The notes below the pieces were generated by a model that worked only from the letters and a program-made list of their open reading frames with translations, did not search any database and was not told where the DNA came from. This document shows positions 46,673-54,313 of a stretch of DNA of 64,000 bases, piece after piece; position 1 is the stretch's first letter; each line of letters starts with the position of its first letter. The stretch spans positions 1-64,000 of the forward strand of contig NZ_CABEGA010000095.1 of NCBI RefSeq assembly GCF_901521055.1. The letters run 5' to 3'. A program made the position numbers and the translations under genes. The stretch is from Cellulomonas hominis (GTDB lineage: Bacteria; Actinomycetota; Actinomycetes; Actinomycetales; Cellulomonadaceae).

Positions 46673-47902
46673 GTGAGCATGCCGTCCGCTCCCGAAGACC
46701 TGCCGCGCTCGCCCACGGGGCGGGTGCCGCAGTGGGTCGTCGACGAGGCCACCGCGCCCGCGAGCGTCGACGCCATGTGGCGTCCCCCGGCCGGCCCGGT
46801 CGAGGGGCGACGCGCAGTTCGACGACGCCGGCGCGGTTCCGGACCGGTGCTCGCGCTCGTCGTGCTGGCGGCCGTCGTGCTGGCGTGGTGGGCGACCGGC
46901 GGCACCGACCGGCTCCTCGCGGTCGTCGACACCGGCATCGGTGCCCCACCCGCTGCCTCGGTGCCCCCGCCGTCAGCGGAGCTCGTGGCGATCGCCGACG
47001 AGGCCCACCTGTCCGAGGAGGGCCGCCGGCTGCTGTTCGCCGCCCGGCCGGCGTTCCTCGACGCGGCCGCGTTCGCGGGGCAGTGCGAGGACGGTCACGC
47101 CGCGGTCGAGGCCGACGGCAGGGTGGGGTGCTACCGGTCGGACGGCTCGATCGTCGTCTACGCGCCGCCCGACCCGCGCCTGCGCGGCTTCATCGTCGAG
47201 ACCACGGCCCACGAGGCGCTGCACGCGGCGTGGACGACCCTGAGCGCGCCGGAGCAGGAGGAGCTCGCCGGTCTACTGGACGCCGTGGTCGCCGGGGTGC
47301 CGCCGGACGACGCGATCCACGAGCAGATCACCGGCTCCGTCGGTGGCCGCGCGGAGAACCGGCCGACGGAGCTGTTCGCCTACGTCGGGACGCAGGTGTG
47401 GCGCGACGGCGGCCTGGGGGAGCGGCTGGAGGAGGTGTACGCGCGCTTCGTGACCGACCGCGCGGCCTTGGTCGGGGTGCACGAGGCGGTCGGCGCGTCG
47501 ATGGCCCAGCTGACCGCGGCGATCGACGCCGGGTACCAGGCCGTCCTCGCCACCGAGACGACGACCGCGCACGACCGCGCCCAGTACGAGGCTGACGCAC
47601 GCGCCGTGGCGTCCTACCGGCAGGCGTACGAGGAGAAGGTCGCGGAGGTCGCGGCCCTCCCGGAGCAGCAGCGATCCGGGCTTCTGCTGTCGTGGACCTG
47701 GTGGGACGGCACCGACCTGCCCATGGCACCCGCGGTCGAGACGCTCGACGCCGCAGCCGACCTGCTCGCGCGGGACGACCGGGACCTGCCGGTCCGGCTC
47801 GCTGCCGTCGAGGCGGCGGAGGCGGCCAACGCCGCGGAGCGCGCCCGGGTCGACGCGCTCGTGGCGGACTACAACGCGCTGCAGGCGCAGCTCCAGCCGT
47901 GA
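46673..47902 (+). CDS. Membrane-anchored HEXXH (gluzincin-like) putative metalloprotease
   Basis: 409 residues. A cytoplasmic basic segment (GRRAVRRRRRGSG) precedes one span (VLALVVLAAVVLAWWATGG), so the rest is outside. The outer domain contains His180-Glu181-Ala-Leu-His184 within ETTAHEALHAAW, a zinc-protease HEXXH motif. Glu233 in NRPTELFAY, 49 residues on, could be the third ligand of a gluzincin. Two cysteines (CEDGH and GCYRSD) could form a disulfide. The C-terminal third is coiled coil. No family name is recognised. The stop overlaps the next gene's GTG. Confidence 0.75.
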   Translation: MSMPSAPEDLPRSPTGRVPQWVVDEATAPASVDAMWRPPAGPVEGRRAVRRRRRGSGPVLALVVLAAVVLAWWATGGTDRLLAVVDTGIGAPPAASVPPPSAELVAIADEAHLSEEGRRLLFAARPAFLDAAAFAGQCEDGHAAVEADGRVGCYRSDGSIVVYAPPDPRLRGFIVETTAHEALHAAWTTLSAPEQEELAGLLDAVVAGVPPDDAIHEQITGSVGGRAENRPTELFAYVGTQVWRDGGLGERLEEVYARFVTDRAALVGVHEAVGASMAQLTAAIDAGYQAVLATETTTAHDRAQYEADARAVASYRQAYEEKVAEVAALPEQQRSGLLLSWTWWDGTDLPMAPAVETLDAAADLLARDDRDLPVRLAAVEAAEAANAAERARVDALVADYNALQAQLQP

Positions 47903-48372
47903 CGAGGTCTCGGGGCGCCGACGTCACGGCACTGCGGCACGCGTGCCGAGCGGCGCGCGTCGTCGGCTGTGCCGTCGCGAGTGTCCTCGTCGTCGCGTTC
48001 GTGGTCGGCCTGGAGGACGCATCGACCCTCGGCCGCCTGCCTCTGGAGGGCTGGGCGCTGGCCACCGCGAGCGCCGTGCTGCTGGTGGGCAGCCTGCGTC
48101 TCGGGATGCGCTTCGACGAGCGACGGTTGCTCGTCCGGTCCTGGTGGCGGGACGTCAGCGTGGACCTCGCGGCCATCACGTCCGTCGACGCCGTGCCGTA
48201 CGCGGGCTGGGTGACCGAGGGGAGTCCTTCCCGGTTCGTCTTCGTGCTGAGCGTGACCGCGGACGGCAGACGCCGTGACCTGAGCTGCACGGCAGCGTCC
48301 CGCCGGACGGCGGAACTCCGCGCCCGGTTGCTCGCTCAGCACCTGTCCCTCACCGCTCGCGATGATGCGTGA
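47899..48372 (+). CDS. Two-span membrane protein with bacterial-PH-like domain
   Basis: 157 residues. Two hydrophobic helices near the N-terminus (VVGCAVASVLVVAFVVGL and ALATASAVLLVGSLRLGM) are followed by a small beta-rich domain (FDERRLLVRSWWRDVSVDLAAITSVDAVPY). This is the pattern of bacterial PH-like membrane proteins. The GTG overlaps the stop of the putative protease (GTGA), so the two are co-translated. A second protein of the same design is encoded at 48860. Function unknown. Confidence 0.7.
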   Translation: MTRSRGADVTALRHACRAARVVGCAVASVLVVAFVVGLEDASTLGRLPLEGWALATASAVLLVGSLRLGMRFDERRLLVRSWWRDVSVDLAAITSVDAVPYAGWVTEGSPSRFVFVLSVTADGRRRDLSCTAASRRTAELRARLLAQHLSLTARDDA

Positions 48373-48863
48373 TGGCGATCGCCGGCTACGCCGAGGGGGT
48401 GACTCCACCCCGAACGCGACGGCCGTCGCCTCGCGATCCCCTACGTTCGCCCCAGCAGCCTCCCGCTCGCCGGTTGGCGTCTGCGCGTGCACGGCGCGAA
48501 GCCGTGCGGCGCGCGAGTCGACACGACGTGCCGCGAGGAGGTCGGTGATGGCATGGAGCTCGAGGGCCTGAGTGAGATCCGCCAGCTTGCGTTCCGCGCC
48601 GGGGAGCACGACGTGGACCTGCGGGCACGCTTCGTGCTGCTCAACGTCACCTTCGTCGAGACGGTGGGTGGCTTCCAGGTCGGTGTGCTCGCGCAGTACG
48701 TGTCGATGGGGCTCGTGCGCGGGTGACCGGCCGACGGTGGGCGACGGGTGATGGTCGAATGCTGTTCGGGAAGCAGCACGCCCGGGACCTGCTCGCGCGC
48801 GACCTCCGACCGGACCAGCGGCGCGCGGTCGAGCAGCTGCTCGACGTGCCGGGGCGGTGGTGA
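48372..48863 (+). other. Stretch of overlapping very small reading frames, possibly degraded
   Basis: Between two PH-like membrane genes, small frames follow one another. The first, 48372-48548, is Arg/Pro-rich and overlaps the previous stop. The second, 48553-48726 (58 codons, MELEGLSEIRQLAFRAGEHD), follows GAGGAGG. The third, 48723-48863 (GTGA overlap, ending in RDLLARDLRPDQRRAVEQLL), touches the next gene. None matches a family I know. They may be real small genes or the remains of a third membrane gene broken by frameshifts. Confidence 0.4.
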
Positions 48864-49327
48864 GCGTGGCCGGTTCGTGGCCCACCCGCCGGCCCCGGAC
48901 TCGGATCGCCGCTCGCGGACCACTCGCCTGGACCTTCGCCGCGTACTGGGTCGGGATGGCCGCCCTCTTCGTGGGCCAGAGCGCACACCGGCTGCCCTGG
49001 GCGTCCGCGGGCGTCGCCGTGCTGGCCGTGGCGCTGGTGGTGAGGACGGCCCTCATCGGCGTCGACGTCGACGACCGTGGTGTGCGCTGCGTCAGCTGGT
49101 TCATGACGAGGCGCGTCGCGCGGGACCAGATCCAGAGCGTCCGGGCCGTCGGGTACTCCGGGTTCGCGAACGGTTTCAGCGACTCGGGGTACCTGTCGAT
49201 GCTGGAGATCCGCCCGACCACCGGGCGAACCATCATCGTGCGGGGCCTCGTGGGACGCGCGGCGATGGTCAAGGCCGTGGCACGTCGGGTCGGCGACGAG
49301 TGCAGGACCGCGGAGGAGGCCCGATGA
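48860..49327 (+). CDS. Membrane protein with bacterial-PH-like domain
   Basis: 155 residues from the GTG at 48860, which overlaps the preceding small frame's stop. Two spans (LAWTFAAYWVGMAALFVGQ and ASAGVAVLAVALVVRTALI) are followed by a beta-rich domain (VDVDDRGVRCVSWFMTRRVARDQIQSVRAVGYSG, MLEIRPTTGRTIIVRGL). The domain order is the same as at 47899, so they are probably ancient duplicates. The ATG of the next gene overlaps its stop. Function unknown. Confidence 0.75.
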   Translation: MSVAGSWPTRRPRTRIAARGPLAWTFAAYWVGMAALFVGQSAHRLPWASAGVAVLAVALVVRTALIGVDVDDRGVRCVSWFMTRRVARDQIQSVRAVGYSGFANGFSDSGYLSMLEIRPTTGRTIIVRGLVGRAAMVKAVARRVGDECRTAEEAR

Positions 49328-50079
49328 GGACGGACACCGTCGCGGCTCTGCTCCGGTCCCTGGTGCCCCGGGACGAGGGCATCGCCGCCGAGTTGGTGAC
49401 CGAGGGCGACGACGCCGTGCGGTACCTCGTGCACGGCGGCACCGAGGTGCGTCGTCACCGGCCACGCTCACCGCTGCTGCGCGTCCATGCACCGGACGGA
49501 GACGTCGTCCTGACCCCGGTCGTCGGCTCCCCGCTCCGGCGCCGCGGCACGGGCCCTCGAGGGACACCGCCCGGTCTGATGAGGCCGAGCGCTGCGATCA
49601 CGGTGGCGGTGCTCGTGCTCAGCGCGATCACCTCCTGCGCACTCGTTCCGTCGGACCCGCTCCTCCCGCCCGTGGGGCTGCGGGTCGACGGGGACGTGAT
49701 CACGGTCCTGATCCCGCAGTGCCCGGGACAGGGCGTCGTCTCGGCGAGGGTCGAGCAGCTCTCAGGTGAGGACACGTGGGCGGCCGTGTGGGAGGCCTCG
49801 GACTTCACCGGCGCCGTTCCTGAAGGGGTCAGGCTGGACGGCGAGGACTGGGCTGTGGTGGACGGCAGCTACGCCGGTGCGGACACGTTGCTGGACGTCA
49901 CCGTGGACACGTCAGACACCTGGTTCGGCGCGGGACGGGTCGACGTCCGGGAGATCCGCGACCTGCCCCCCGGGCAGTTCGACGTCGACCACGAGCTGAT
50001 GGGCAGGGCCGAGTACGACGCGCTGGTGTCGGACTTCCCCTGTCCCGTGCGGTCGCCGCAACGCGGTGCGGCACCGTGA
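49324..50079 (+). CDS. Hypothetical protein with internal lipoprotein-like signal
   Basis: The frame from the ATG at 49324 follows AGGAGG closely and runs 251 codons. The first 85 residues form a soluble alpha/beta segment (AELVTEGDDAVRYLVHGGTEVRRH). Then comes MRPSAAITVAVLVLSAITSC, a typical lipoprotein signal with lipobox ITSC, and about 145 residues of extracytoplasmic-looking sequence with one further Cys pair. A second start at 49579 would give a normal 166-residue lipoprotein. Either a soluble gene has fused to a lipoprotein gene, or two products are made. No family recognised. Confidence 0.6.
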   Translation: MRTDTVAALLRSLVPRDEGIAAELVTEGDDAVRYLVHGGTEVRRHRPRSPLLRVHAPDGDVVLTPVVGSPLRRRGTGPRGTPPGLMRPSAAITVAVLVLSAITSCALVPSDPLLPPVGLRVDGDVITVLIPQCPGQGVVSARVEQLSGEDTWAAVWEASDFTGAVPEGVRLDGEDWAVVDGSYAGADTLLDVTVDTSDTWFGAGRVDVREIRDLPPGQFDVDHELMGRAEYDALVSDFPCPVRSPQRGAAP

Positions 50080-50139
50080 TGCTCAGTGGCTTCACGGCCC
50101 CTGTCGGCGAAATCAGCTTCATCCTCGAAAGGAGAATGC

Positions 50140-50799
50140 GTGAGCAGGTTCAGTCTGCACGACGCGATTGGTCACGATTTGGAGCCGATCGGCTTCGTCA
50201 GGGCTGGGAAGGAGTTCAAAGGTCGGTCCGGAGACGTCATGATGACGGTGTACTTGAACCCGGAGAATCGACTCAAGCGCATCCGGACGGTGTCAGTCGC
50301 GTGCGCCACCGTCGAGGATCCGGCATACACCCTGTACCAGTTCGACCAAGTACGGGCGGCGACCGGACTTCACCAGCCACTTTATGACGAACCGGGGTAT
50401 CCCGGGTGGCCGGGGGTGATCGTGGAGCACTTCCGGGCGGTAACGATGCCATTCATCCGGGAGGCGACCTCGTTCAACGTGATCGTCGAGGGCGTTCTCC
50501 GCGGCCACTTCCCTGCGAACTCCGGCACTCCCTACCCGATGGGTGCCGTCATCGTGGCCTACTCGATCGCTGATCGACTGTCGACGACGCCCGTCACTGC
50601 GGAGGTGCTGGCTTTCGCGCGCGAGCAGCGGTTCGACTGGCTGGAGTCCCGGAGGCTACGCGAGTGGGCGTCGATGCACGACGTCCCCCTCAATCTTCAG
50701 CCGGCACCGTTCAGCCTGCGCGGCGCGCTCGACCCGTGGTTACCGCTGCGCTACCGCAAGTACACGCCCCCGCAGACCCTTCGCCGCGGGGGGCGATGA
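50140..50799 (+). CDS. Hypothetical cytoplasmic protein (DUF4304-like start)
   Basis: 219 residues from the GTG at 50140, preceded by AAGGAG at 5 nt. The N-terminus (LHDAIGHDLEPIGFVRAGKEFKGRSGDVMMTVYLNPEN) resembles DUF4304-type proteins, which share a helix, a Gly-Phe turn and strands. The middle has aromatic and Pro-rich turns (YDEPGYPGWPGVIVEH). No membrane span or signal. Codon use is more AT-rich than neighbours (TTG, AAT, TTT present), suggesting recent acquisition. Function unknown. Confidence 0.65.
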   Translation: MSRFSLHDAIGHDLEPIGFVRAGKEFKGRSGDVMMTVYLNPENRLKRIRTVSVACATVEDPAYTLYQFDQVRAATGLHQPLYDEPGYPGWPGVIVEHFRAVTMPFIREATSFNVIVEGVLRGHFPANSGTPYPMGAVIVAYSIADRLSTTPVTAEVLAFAREQRFDWLESRRLREWASMHDVPLNLQPAPFSLRGALDPWLPLRYRKYTPPQTLRRGGR

Positions 50800-50865
50800 C
50801 ACTCCCGCACAGCTGACCGAGCAACGCGCGTGTACGCCGTGGTGCGCCGAACGCGCGATTGGGGA

Positions 50866-51231
50866 TCAGTCCGTCTGCCCCTCCGCGAACACCGTCACCA
50901 CCGACGCGATCACCCCGTCCCGCACGGTGATCACGTCGATCCCCCGCACGACGGGAGCACCGGCGGGCCCGAACGCCCACGCCAGCGCCCCGGTGTCGTG
51001 CGAGACGTACCGCAGCCCGTCGTCGGCGAAGACGAAGTCCACCGGGGCCGCCTCCAGCAGCGCGGCGGCCTTGGCCTCCAGCGCGTCCCGCCCGGTGACG
51101 GTGCCCTCGGGGTCGGTGAACGTGACGTCCGCGGCGTAGGTCCGCTCGACGGCGGCGTGCCGGGCTGCGGCGTCGCGGGTGCCGAAGACGTCGTGCAGGT
51201 TGGCGTGCAGCAGGTCGGCGACGCTCGGCAT
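50866..51231 (-). CDS. Nuclear transport factor 2-like (SnoaL-type) protein
   Basis: 121 residues from the ATG at 51231 (MPSVADLLHANLHDVFG). A small cone-shaped alpha+beta fold of the NTF2 superfamily is suggested by AAVERTYAADVTFTDPEGTVTGRDALEAKAAALL and the closing strand VRGIDVITVRDGVIASVVTVF. Members range from polyketide cyclases to ligand-binding proteins; substrate unknown. It follows the tetR gene of the phn operon by 56 nt on the same strand. Confidence 0.8.
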   Translation of the reverse strand: MPSVADLLHANLHDVFGTRDAAARHAAVERTYAADVTFTDPEGTVTGRDALEAKAAALLEAAPVDFVFADDGLRYVSHDTGALAWAFGPAGAPVVRGIDVITVRDGVIASVVTVFAEGQTD

Positions 51232-51287
51232 GGGTGCTCCCCGGGGTGCGGGCTGACGGTCTGGTGGGTGCACCGTAGCCGACCGGG

Positions 51288-51914
51288 TCAGGCCAGCATC
51301 CCCCGCCACACGACCTCGAACGCCGCCCGCAGCCGGGCCTGCGCGGCGGGGTCGTCGAACCGGTCGCCGCGGACGACGATCTGGTAGTAGACGGCCCCGG
51401 CGATCGCGTCGAAGCAGGCGGCGACGTCGAGGTCGGCGCGCAGGACGCCCCGGTCGATCCCGGAGCGGAGCGCGGCCTCCAGCGGCACGCGCCGCCGGGC
51501 GACGTGCGACGTCCAGTACGCCTTCTGCAGCGCGCGGTCGGACATGACCAGCCGGATTCGCTGGCGGAACCGCGCCTCCGGGTACCCGACGGCGACCGAG
51601 CCGGCGGCCGAGGTCGGGTCTCCGAGGGTCGCGGCCATGACCGCCGCCTTCAGGTCGCCCTCGGTCGGGAGGTCGGGCGGGATCGTGCGGCCGACGTCGA
51701 GCGCCGCGGCGATCAGGGCGGTGAGGGAGGGCCAGCGGCGGTACAGCGCGGCCCGGCTGACGCCGCTGCGGGCGACGATCCGGGCGACCGTCACCTCCTG
51801 CTCCGCGTCGATGAGGCCGAGCGTCGCCTCGATGATCTGGCTGTCGAGGTCCTCGTCGCGGGGCCGGCCGGGAACGCGCCGCGGCACGCTCCCAGCCTGG
51901 GTGTCCGTCGTCAT
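51288..51914 (-). CDS. TetR-family regulator, last gene of the phn-like operon
   Basis: 208 residues. The helix-turn-helix is IIEATLGLIDAEQEVTVARIVARSGVSRAALYRRWPSLTALIAAAL. The C-terminal domain has no recognised subtype. The ATG overlaps the phosphatase stop (ATGA), making it the distal gene of phnD-phnC-phnE-phosphatase-tetR. A regulator at the end of the operon it may control allows feedback. The ligand could be the transported anion or a phosphatase product, but nothing in the sequence shows which. Confidence 0.9.
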   Translation of the reverse strand: MTTDTQAGSVPRRVPGRPRDEDLDSQIIEATLGLIDAEQEVTVARIVARSGVSRAALYRRWPSLTALIAAALDVGRTIPPDLPTEGDLKAAVMAATLGDPTSAAGSVAVGYPEARFRQRIRLVMSDRALQKAYWTSHVARRRVPLEAALRSGIDRGVLRADLDVAACFDAIAGAVYYQIVVRGDRFDDPAAQARLRAAFEVVWRGMLA

Positions 51915-52675
51915 GCGGCGAGCGCCCGCGCCCTCAGCCGGGCGATCGTCTCGTCACCGAGGCCCGCGGCACGGAGCGGGGCCAGCGGGTCGCCGTGCCG
52001 GTCGCGGAGCCGGGTCAGCAGGATCCGCATCGAGACGTCCATGGACCCGTCGAGCAGCGCGGACGAGCTCGCGATGCCCGCGGGCAGGTCCAGCGCGGCG
52101 AACATCGCGGCCATCAGGGGGCGGGAGCGCTCCATGACGGCGGCCATGTTCGGGCCGGTGCGGGCGTAGTCGGTGACGACGTCGTCGTCGGCGGCTCCGA
52201 GCGCCAGCAGCAGCGACGCCGCGAGCACGCCGGTGCGGTCGCGGCCGGCGGCGCAGTGGAACGCCGTGGCGCCGGGGGCGTGCGCGATGACGGACAGGGC
52301 GGTCACGAGCTGCGGGGCGGCGTCGTGCACCATCCGGACGTACATCTCGCCCATGCCCTCGTGGGTCAGCACGAGCGGGTCCCCTCCGACGGAGTCCCCG
52401 ACGTGCGCGATCAGGGGCAGGTGGTGGTAGGCGACGGGGTGGTCCGCGAGCGGCCCCCGGCCGGTGACCGCGACCTCGGCGGGGGACCGCAGGTCGATGA
52501 CGGCGGTCAGGCCGTCGCGGACCAGGTCCGCCGCGTCCTGCGGGGTGATGGTCGACAGGTCGTCGGCCCGGAGCGCGAAGCCCCGGCGCACGACGCCGCC
52601 CGCGACCGGGATGCCGCCCAGGTCCCGCAGGTTCACCGGAGCGCTGAGGGCCAGGTCGATGCTGGTGGTGGTCAC
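51911..52675 (-). CDS. Tyrosine/dual-specificity protein phosphatase
   Basis: 254 residues. The family opening NLRDLGGIPVAGGVVRRGFALRAD and the P-loop Cys141-x5-Arg147 (HCAAGRDRTG) place it with the Tyr_phosphatase3 group related to mycobacterial PtpB and to phosphoinositide phosphatases. The Asp-Arg after the loop Gly is typical. GTG start overlaps the phnE stop. Finding it inside a phosphonate-type ABC transporter operon suggests it acts on an imported phosphorylated compound rather than on proteins; this is inference. Confidence 0.88.
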   Translation of the reverse strand: MTTTSIDLALSAPVNLRDLGGIPVAGGVVRRGFALRADDLSTITPQDAADLVRDGLTAVIDLRSPAEVAVTGRGPLADHPVAYHHLPLIAHVGDSVGGDPLVLTHEGMGEMYVRMVHDAAPQLVTALSVIAHAPGATAFHCAAGRDRTGVLAASLLLALGAADDDVVTDYARTGPNMAAVMERSRPLMAAMFAALDLPAGIASSSALLDGSMDVSMRILLTRLRDRHGDPLAPLRAAGLGDETIARLRARALAA

Positions 52676-53514
52676 GTGATCCTCCTTCGGATCAGGGCGC
52701 TGCCCTGGTCGATCACCGTGACCAGCACGATGATGCAGATGATGATGGCGCTGAGGTGCCCGTAGTCGTACATGCGCATGGCGGTGGTCAGCTCCAGGCC
52801 GATGCCGCCGGCCCCGACGAGGCCGAGGATGGTCGCCCCGCGCACGTTGCCCTCGAAGAGCAGCAGCGTGTACGAGACGAGCAGCGGCGCCGCCTGCGGG
52901 AGCACGCCGTACTGGATGACCTGCCGCTTGGACGCCCCGACGGCCTCCATCGCGACGATCGGCCCCCGGTCCACGGACTCCATGGCCTCGGCGAAGATCT
53001 TGCCGATCGACCCCAGCGACCCGAGCGTCATCGCGAGGATGCCGGCGAACGGCCCGAGCCCCACGGCGGAGACGAACATCAGCGCGAACACGAGGTCGGG
53101 CACCGAGCGGATGATGTTCATGACCCAGCGGGCCGGGTAGTACAGCCACCGTGGCGCGATGTTCGACGCCGCCGCGAAGGCCACGAGCAGGGACAGGACG
53201 GCGCCGAGGACGGTGCCGACGACCGCCATCTGCAGGGTCTCGACCAGCAGCTCGACGATGACCCCGAGCTTCGCGAAGCTCGGCGGGAACAGGCGGGAGA
53301 GGAACTCCGCCATGTTCACGCCGCCCTCGCCGAGCTTGACGAAGTTGAACTCCGCACCGCCCATCGACCAGATCAGCACGATCGCGGCGACCGGGATGCC
53401 GACGAGGAAGCGCGTCCGCGGGACGGAGAACGCCCGTTCCAGCCGGGCGCGCTCCGCCGGGGGCAGCGGGGGCGGGGTCGTCCGGCGGGCCGGGGCCTCA
53501 GAGGTCGTGCTCAC
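52672..53514 (-). CDS. phnE: Phosphonate-type ABC transporter permease PhnE
   Basis: Integral membrane permease of 280 residues with about six spans. The cytoplasmic EAA loop lies in AEAMESVDRGPIVAMEAVGASKRQVIQYGVLPQAAP, ending in the usual ILPQ-like sequence. FVSAVGLGPFAGILAM is characteristic of PhnE and PtxC. It overlaps phnC by 17 nt and the phosphatase gene by 4. Only one permease gene is present, so it probably works as a homodimer. Confidence 0.92.
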   Translation of the reverse strand: MSTTSEAPARRTTPPPLPPAERARLERAFSVPRTRFLVGIPVAAIVLIWSMGGAEFNFVKLGEGGVNMAEFLSRLFPPSFAKLGVIVELLVETLQMAVVGTVLGAVLSLLVAFAAASNIAPRWLYYPARWVMNIIRSVPDLVFALMFVSAVGLGPFAGILAMTLGSLGSIGKIFAEAMESVDRGPIVAMEAVGASKRQVIQYGVLPQAAPLLVSYTLLLFEGNVRGATILGLVGAGGIGLELTTAMRMYDYGHLSAIIICIIVLVTVIDQGSALIRRRIT

Positions 53515-54313
53515 GGTCGTCCTCCTCCTCGTCGTACAGCCCGGCGAGGGCGTCGGCGTCGAGGTGCGCGGCCGGTGCGGAGACGAGCACCCGGCCGTCC
53601 CGCAGGCCGACGACGCGGTCGCCGTGCTCCAGCGCCAGGTGCAGCACGTGCAGGCTGACGAGCACGGGGATGCCGTCCTCGGTCGCGATCTGCCGCAGCA
53701 GCCGCAGCACCGAGCCGGCCAGCTTCGGGTCCAGGGAGGCCACCGGCTCGTCCGCGAGGATGATCTTCGGCTGCTGCATCAGCGCCCGGGCGATCGCGAC
53801 GCGCTGCTGCTGACCGCCGGACAGGGACCGGGCGGGCTGCTTCGCCTTGTGGGCGATGCCCACGCGGTCGAGCAGCTCCATCGCCCGCACGCGGTCGCCG
53901 CTGGAGAAGCCGCCGACCACGTTGACCGGGCCCGCGCCGTGCAGCGCGCCGGTCAGAACGTTGGTGAGCACGCTGAGGCGCGGGATCAGGTGGAACTGCT
54001 GGAAGACCTGGCCGACGTCGGAGCGCAGCGTGCGCAGGCCCCCGCGCGGCAGGTTCGTGACGTCGTGGCCGGCGACCCGCACCGACCCGCGGGTGACCGG
54101 CGCGAACCCGGTGAGGCTCTTCATCAGGGTCGACTTGCCGGAGCCGGACGAACCGAGCAGCGCGACCATCTCCCCGGGGAACAGCTCCAGGTCGACCCCG
54201 TCCAGGACGACGTGCTCGTCGTACGCGACCCGCAGGTCCCGCACCGTGACGAGGGGCAGCACCGGCCGGGCCCCCGTGACGGGCACCGCCGTGCCGGCCG
54301 TCGCGACGGTCAC
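53498..54313 (-). CDS. phnC: Phosphonate-type ABC transporter ATP-binding protein PhnC
   Basis: 271 residues. Walker A is GSSGSGKSTLMKSL, the Q-loop VGQVFQQFHLIPRLSV, the ABC signature LSGGQQQRVAIARAL and Walker B ILADEPVASLDP. HxxxLAL-type switch His is in VSLHVLHLALEH. PhnC-type extra residues precede the signature. The GTG start overlaps the phnD stop as GTGA. It energises import with PhnE. Confidence 0.94.
   Translation of the reverse strand: MTVATAGTAVPVTGARPVLPLVTVRDLRVAYDEHVVLDGVDLELFPGEMVALLGSSGSGKSTLMKSLTGFAPVTRGSVRVAGHDVTNLPRGGLRTLRSDVGQVFQQFHLIPRLSVLTNVLTGALHGAGPVNVVGGFSSGDRVRAMELLDRVGIAHKAKQPARSLSGGQQQRVAIARALMQQPKIILADEPVASLDPKLAGSVLRLLRQIATEDGIPVLVSLHVLHLALEHGDRVVGLRDGRVLVSAPAAHLDADALAGLYDEEEDDREHDL

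Noticed and set aside
52666..52680. Additional parS site (TCACGTGA context) before the phosphatase gene
   Set aside because: Only the CACGTG core matches; the flanks needed for ParB recognition are absent.
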